Positions 60,794-64,000 of a DNA stretch of 64,000 nucleotides are shown in pieces. The stretch is taken from assembly GCF_001423295.1 (NCBI RefSeq), contig NZ_LMNG01000023.1, forward strand, positions 186,856 through 250,855, read 5' to 3'. The notes beneath the pieces were generated by a model that did no database searches, was not told the DNA's origin, and saw only the letters and a program-made list of their open reading frames with translations. Position 1 is the stretch's first letter; the number at the start of each line of letters is the position of its first letter. The stretch comes from Methylobacterium sp. Leaf112. GTDB taxonomy: Bacteria; Pseudomonadota; Alphaproteobacteria; Rhizobiales; Beijerinckiaceae. Position numbers and translations under genes: made by a program.

Positions 60794-60816
60794 CCGGTCC
60801 CCGTCGCGGGGACCGG
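60794..60816 (-). terminator. Intercistronic hairpin between the SCO-like gene and the oxidase gene
   Basis: CCGGTCCCCG (60794-60803) and CGGGGACCGG (60807-60816) form a 10-bp stem with a 3-base loop, 36 bp upstream of the oxidase start. It could terminate the SCO-like transcript or separate expression levels of the two genes. Confidence 0.55.
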
Positions 60817-60873
60817 TGTCGCATCGGGGGGAACCGAACGGGCAGGACCCCGGCGCGCCGGGGCGGGAGCCGA

Positions 60874-61674
60874 TCAGAAGGGGGCGGCGTAGGGGGCGAC
60901 GCGCGGCGGGCGGCCGATGCCGTCCGCGAAGGTGTCGAGCAGGGCCGCATCGCGCAGGAGGCGGTTTCCATCGACGCTGTCCCCCGCGTAGGTCATGGCG
61001 ATCCGGCCGCGCCGGTCGAAGGCGAGGATCGTCGGGGGCGGTTCGGGCAGGGACGCGGCCGGGTAGCGCAGCCGGGCCGCCAGCGCCGCCGTTCCGGCCG
61101 CGTCGCCCGCGCGGAAGCGCAAGGGGGTTTCCCGGCCGACGAGGCCGTCCGCGAAGGCGCGCAGGCGTCCGGCGTCGTCGCCGGCCGGATCGGTGCCGAT
61201 GGCCAGGAAGGCGACGCGGGTCCGCAGGGCCTCGGGGACCGCGCGGGCGGCCTTGTCGAAGTCGCGGGTTCGGACGACGCACCCGATGGTGCAGCCGGCG
61301 CTGACGAAGGACACGAACACCACTCGGTCGTGCAGCGGGTTCTCGCCGTCGCGCGCGGTCCCCCGGGGCGGCAGATCGGCGGACCATGTCAGCAGGGTCT
61401 CGAGGTCGCTGGGCGCGGGCTCGGCGCGAACGGAGCCGAGCGGCGTCGCCAGCGCAAGGGCGGCCAGGGCCGCCAGGACTCGAGCCGCCAGGACTCGGGC
61501 GTTCCGGACGCCCGCTCCGCGCGTCCGTCTGCTTTGGTCGCGCGCAGCGACGAAGTCGACGCCCGGCCGTCGAGTCGATGTTCCCAACCCTGCGGTGCGC
61601 GAGACATGGCCCAAGTCAGCGCAGTCGACGGCGGTGTTCGTGTGAACTCTTGTTGTGCGGAAAATCGAAACCAT
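60874..61674 (-). CDS. SCO1/SenC-like thiol protein
   Basis: The protein has up to 266 residues. After an uncertain N-terminal region of about 65 residues comes a hydrophobic export segment (VLAALAALALATPLGSVRA, about 66-84) and a thioredoxin-like SCO domain. This has the Cys-x3-Cys pair in SAGCTIGCVV and the SCO-type AIGTDPAGDD. The His that normally completes the SCO copper site (VDH) is absent; the matching place reads LPEPPPTILAF. It may therefore act in thiol exchange rather than copper transfer. It sits directly upstream of the copper oxidase on the same strand. The start is unsure (ATG 61674 or 61686) because the leader is long. Confidence 0.75.
   Translation of the reverse strand: MVSIFRTTRVHTNTAVDCADLGHVSRTAGLGTSTRRPGVDFVAARDQSRRTRGAGVRNARVLAARVLAALAALALATPLGSVRAEPAPSDLETLLTWSADLPPRGTARDGENPLHDRVVFVSFVSAGCTIGCVVRTRDFDKAARAVPEALRTRVAFLAIGTDPAGDDAGRLRAFADGLVGRETPLRFRAGDAAGTAALAARLRYPAASLPEPPPTILAFDRRGRIAMTYAGDSVDGNRLLRDAALLDTFADGIGRPPRVAPYAAPF
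61470..61497. repeat. Tandem 15-bp duplication in the SCO-like export segment
   Basis: CCGCCAGGACTCG occurs at 61470-61482 and 61485-61497. It encodes the repeated RVLAA in the hydrophobic export segment and probably arose by slippage. Confidence 0.7.
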
Positions 61675-61999
61675 CGTTGCCTGCACCGAATAACGTGTCG
61701 CTCGTTCTCCTCTTGATTGACGGAGAGAAATGAAAAAACCGTGCCCCGCCTTGCTTGATCAAATGTAAAGACGCTCTTCCGCGTGGCTAGCGCACCCCAT
61801 AGCTAACGCAACAAGTACAGGCCGACGCGGATCAGGGGGCTGTACGGGGGCTGTACGGGATCGAACGACGGGTGGGACGAAGCCGGCCCCGGCCAAACGA
61901 AAAGGGCCGGGGAAACCCCCAGCCCTTCCGGTCGATCGCTCTTGGAGAACGGCCCGGACCGAACGGCGCTTCGCCCTTCGGTCCGAACCTGCGCCGATG
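61675..61999. other. Intergenic stretch upstream of the SCO-like gene
   Basis: No gene was seen. The part nearest the SCO-like gene (61690-61790) is distinctly AT-rich, with a TTGATCAA palindrome near 61755, and should contain the promoter, though no hexamer pair was convincing. A perfect tandem 11-mer, GGGGCTGTACG, is at 61836-61857. The right end holds the terminator of the neighbouring gene. Confidence 0.5.
61895..61928 (-). terminator. Rho-independent terminator of the Gly-rich protein gene
   Basis: On the minus strand GGGCTGGGGG, a short loop, and CCCCGGCCC form a hairpin followed by TTTTCGTTT. It lies about 70 bp after the stop of the gene ending at 62000. Confidence 0.75.
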
Positions 62000-62308
62000 T
62001 TACTGGCGCGGGCCCTGGGTGTTTCCGGCCGCACCGAGGCCGACGCCGGTGTTGGAGCTCGCACCGGTGCCGCCACCCATGTTGCCGGCTCCGCCCGTGG
62101 CCCCCGGGGCACCGCCGACGGTACCGGTGGTGTCGCCCGTGGCCGAGCCCGTCGCGCGCTCGTTCATCTTCTCGCCGTTGCTCTTTACGCTCCCGGGATT
62201 GTTCATGTTGCCGGTGGCGCTTCCGCCGCCGGCCGGGGTCTGAGCGAACGCCGCTCCGGTGAGCGACAGGGCGAGGGTGGCGGCGAGGGCGAGTGTCGTC
62301 GTGCGCAT
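62000..62308 (-). CDS. Secreted Gly/Asn/Thr-rich hypothetical protein
   Basis: The 102-residue protein has a signal peptide (residues 1-22, cut after FAQ or nearby). The mature chain is low in complexity, dominated by Gly, Thr, Ala and Asn (GNMNNPGS, TGTVGGAPGATGG). It has no aromatic residues and no cysteine, so it is probably unstructured. Such proteins are common in Methylobacterium and lack known function. The ATG at 62308 has GGAACGCACC before it; a start at 62320 is possible. A clear terminator follows. Confidence 0.7.
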   Translation of the reverse strand: MRTTTLALAATLALSLTGAAFAQTPAGGGSATGNMNNPGSVKSNGEKMNERATGSATGDTTGTVGGAPGATGGAGNMGGGTGASSNTGVGLGAAGNTQGPRQ

Positions 62309-62554
62309 GGTGCGTTCCATCCAATGTGTTCGTCTTGGATTGGCAACGCAGTCGGCGCAATGTCGTTCAATACGCCAAAAAAATAGTCTGCCGCTGCCAG
62401 TGTTCTATGCGACCGGCAAACGTCTTTCTCGGTGAAAGATCGCGTTTTGCGTGAGGAAACCTCGTTCCGCACGCACCGAACCGGCCACCCATCGCAGGGT
62501 CGCACCGGCGAAAGCTTGGCCGTACTGCTCCGCGCTCGGGGGAGCGGACGATGG

Positions 62555-64000
62555 TCAGACTTCGGCCGGTTCCGGGAGCCTGGCCTCGACCGGCACGACG
62601 AGCCCGCCGACCACCGGCCCGAGCAGGGTCTCGACGGCGCCGTCGATCCGCGCCGCGATGCCGTCCGCCTGGAGGGCCGCCCGCACCAGGGCGCGGGCCT
62701 TCTGGAACGGAAAGCCGTGCACGAGCGCGACCCCGTCGGCCACGGCCTCGGCGGTCTCAGCATACCGCGCCAGTTCGGCGTGGAGGGGCAGGCGCGCGTC
62801 GAAGAGCGGGATCGGCAGGGTGAACATGAGCTTGTCGAAATCGCGGGCGCCCTGCTCGCCCCGGCTCTGGAGATGCGCGATCCGCCGACGCACCGCCTCG
62901 CTGTTGAGCAGGGCGAGGAGGTAGAGGCCCTCGGCCCGGCTCTCCACGGCCGCCCAGTAGAGCTTGTGATCGATGATCTCGTCACCGTCGAGGAGGCAGG
63001 CCGCCGGGCGGGTGCCGGCCTTCGCGAAGACCACCCGCAGGGGGGCGATGGGAAACTGGACCGTGAGTTTTCGGTTATAGTCCCATTGCTGCTTGAGGGT
63101 CATGGTGCCGGCGCTCTTCCCGGTCCACGCCGCTTCGGCCTCGCGCAGCCAGGAGGCGGCGCGCGGCGCGCCCGCTCCGGCCGCCTGACGCGCATCGAGC
63201 AGGACGCCGTCCGCCACCGGGATCACGCCCTCGGCCGGCTCCAGCGCGCGGAACGGGGCGATGGTCGCCCCGAGGTGGACGCGGCGGAGGTAGCGCGCCT
63301 CGATGGCGCCCTGCTGTCCCGGATGGTCGCGCCAGGGCATCTTCTCCAGGGACGAGCGGCGGCTCCGCACCAGGGGCGCGCCCGGATTGGCGCCGAGCCG
63401 GCCCACGGGCACGCGCTCGACGAGGCAGAGCACACGGGGGACCAGGGAGGCCCCCTGGCGGAAGCGGTCGCGGTAGGGCGAGACGGCGGCGAAGTTCGCC
63501 GCTTCCGGCGCCGGTGCGTCGCGCAGGACAAGATGACGGTCGGCCAGGGCCTCGGGCGCATCCTTCGACGGCAGGCGGCCGGCGAAGGCCGTGACCCGCG
63601 CCGGCGTCGCCCGGGCCCGGCCGTTGGTGACCTCGGCGAACAGCACGCAGGTGGGGACCCGGAAGACCGGCGCGACCGCCTGGTTGTCGAGCACCCAACC
63701 CTCCGTGAAGGCGACGGTGAGGCCGGTCCAGTCGCCGGTGCGGAAGGCGCGAAATTGGCCCCGGCTCAGGGCCGCCAGGGGCAGAACCATGGCGACGCGC
63801 CCGCCGGCGCGGTGTCCCGCCGGGCGGCGGGCATAGAGCTCGGCGGCGCGGGCGAAGAACAGGCCGGAGAGATCGGTCTGGGTGACGAGGCGGGCCTCGT
63901 CGGGCCCGACCCAGAGACCGAGGCGCCGGGCGGTGTCGCGGAACAGGCGCTGCATCGGCCGGGCCATGTACCGATAGGACAGCCAGGGCGGGTTGCCGAT
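62555..64000 (-). CDS. N6-adenine DNA methyltransferase-like protein (start beyond the right edge)
   Basis: The frame stays open to the right edge and begins, at the window end, with IGNPPWLSYRY. That is motif IV (NPPW) of N6-adenine methyltransferases, including Eco57I-type type IIG and BREX-type enzymes. The remaining 470 or so residues show VAMVLPLAALSRGQFRAFR (typical of these enzymes) and a C-terminal region with LYLLALLNSEAVRRRI, seen in target-recognition parts. The SAM-binding motif I should lie to the right. It could be a solitary methyltransferase, a type IIG restriction enzyme or part of a defence locus. The visible part is not broken. Confidence 0.82.
   Translation of the reverse strand: MGNPPWLSYRYMARPMQRLFRDTARRLGLWVGPDEARLVTQTDLSGLFFARAAELYARRPAGHRAGGRVAMVLPLAALSRGQFRAFRTGDWTGLTVAFTEGWVLDNQAVAPVFRVPTCVLFAEVTNGRARATPARVTAFAGRLPSKDAPEALADRHLVLRDAPAPEAANFAAVSPYRDRFRQGASLVPRVLCLVERVPVGRLGANPGAPLVRSRRSSLEKMPWRDHPGQQGAIEARYLRRVHLGATIAPFRALEPAEGVIPVADGVLLDARQAAGAGAPRAASWLREAEAAWTGKSAGTMTLKQQWDYNRKLTVQFPIAPLRVVFAKAGTRPAACLLDGDEIIDHKLYWAAVESRAEGLYLLALLNSEAVRRRIAHLQSRGEQGARDFDKLMFTLPIPLFDARLPLHAELARYAETAEAVADGVALVHGFPFQKARALVRAALQADGIAARIDGAVETLLGPVVGGLVVPVEARLPEPAEV

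Noticed and set aside
57708..61304. 1198-codon plus-strand frame opposite the oxidase and gspH
   Set aside because: It is antisense to a gene with intact copper ligands and signal peptide; the translation is low-complexity Gly/Arg/Val.
61741..61765. FNR/FixK box near TTGATCAA upstream of the SCO-like gene
   Set aside because: The half sites lack the four-base spacer of the TTGAT-N4-ATCAA consensus.

Overview
The window is chromosomal DNA from a high-GC alphaproteobacterium. It most probably belongs to the order Hyphomicrobiales, near Methylobacterium/Methylorubrum (Methylobacteriaceae). The reasons are: both subunits of methylmalonyl-CoA mutase together with PEP carboxykinase, as expected of an ethylmalonyl-CoA pathway organism; a CpdR response regulator next to an N-formylglutamate amidohydrolase; an OlsB-type ornithine lipid acyltransferase; and the order rplU-rpmA-...-obgE-proB-proA-nadD-rsfS-rlmH-envC-ctpA-deacetylase-rppH, which is typical of this order. 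No insertion sequence, prophage, CRISPR array, tRNA or rRNA was seen. The assignment is by recognition of proteins and gene order, not by a database search.

Layout. 0-8 kb: a nitrilase-family amidohydrolase (cut by the left edge), glutaredoxin, cpdR, N-formylglutamate amidohydrolase, methylmalonyl-CoA mutase large subunit, manC and comM. 8-16 kb: two small secreted proteins, the SRP RNA gene with a clear promoter, dnaX-ybaB, pckA, recR, and def-fmt-truA. 16-24 kb: an unrecognised membrane protein with a helix-hairpin-helix-like tail, dapE, a MoeB/ThiF-type enzyme, a SEC-C protein and pheS-pheT. 24-30 kb: rpmI-rplT with a well-defined promoter and terminator, a WD40 protein, a DUF1275 membrane protein, a small response regulator and a ROK-type kinase whose motif order is circularly permuted. 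30-41.5 kb: the long leftward housekeeping block from rplU to rppH. 41.7-50 kb: a HerA-like ATPase, olsB and an acyltransferase, an SDR protein, queG, a GST and uppP. 50-55 kb: the methylmalonyl-CoA mutase small subunit, small secreted proteins and a PAS-GGDEF diguanylate cyclase.

55-64 kb is the accessory-looking end and the most interesting part. Read leftwards it encodes an SCO-like thiol protein, a large secreted copper-radical oxidase of the galactose/glyoxal oxidase type with two duplicated ricin-B lectin domains, and then four overlapping minor pseudopilin genes (gspH, I, J, K) with no major pseudopilin or secretion ATPase beside them. This suggests a dedicated module for making, metallating and exporting one enzyme. 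At the right edge is an N6-adenine DNA methyltransferase-like gene, cut by the window end just at its catalytic NPPW motif, possibly the start of a restriction or defence locus.

Many genes are set tightly with 1- or 4-base start/stop overlaps, and several ends carry strong hairpins that serve one or both converging genes.
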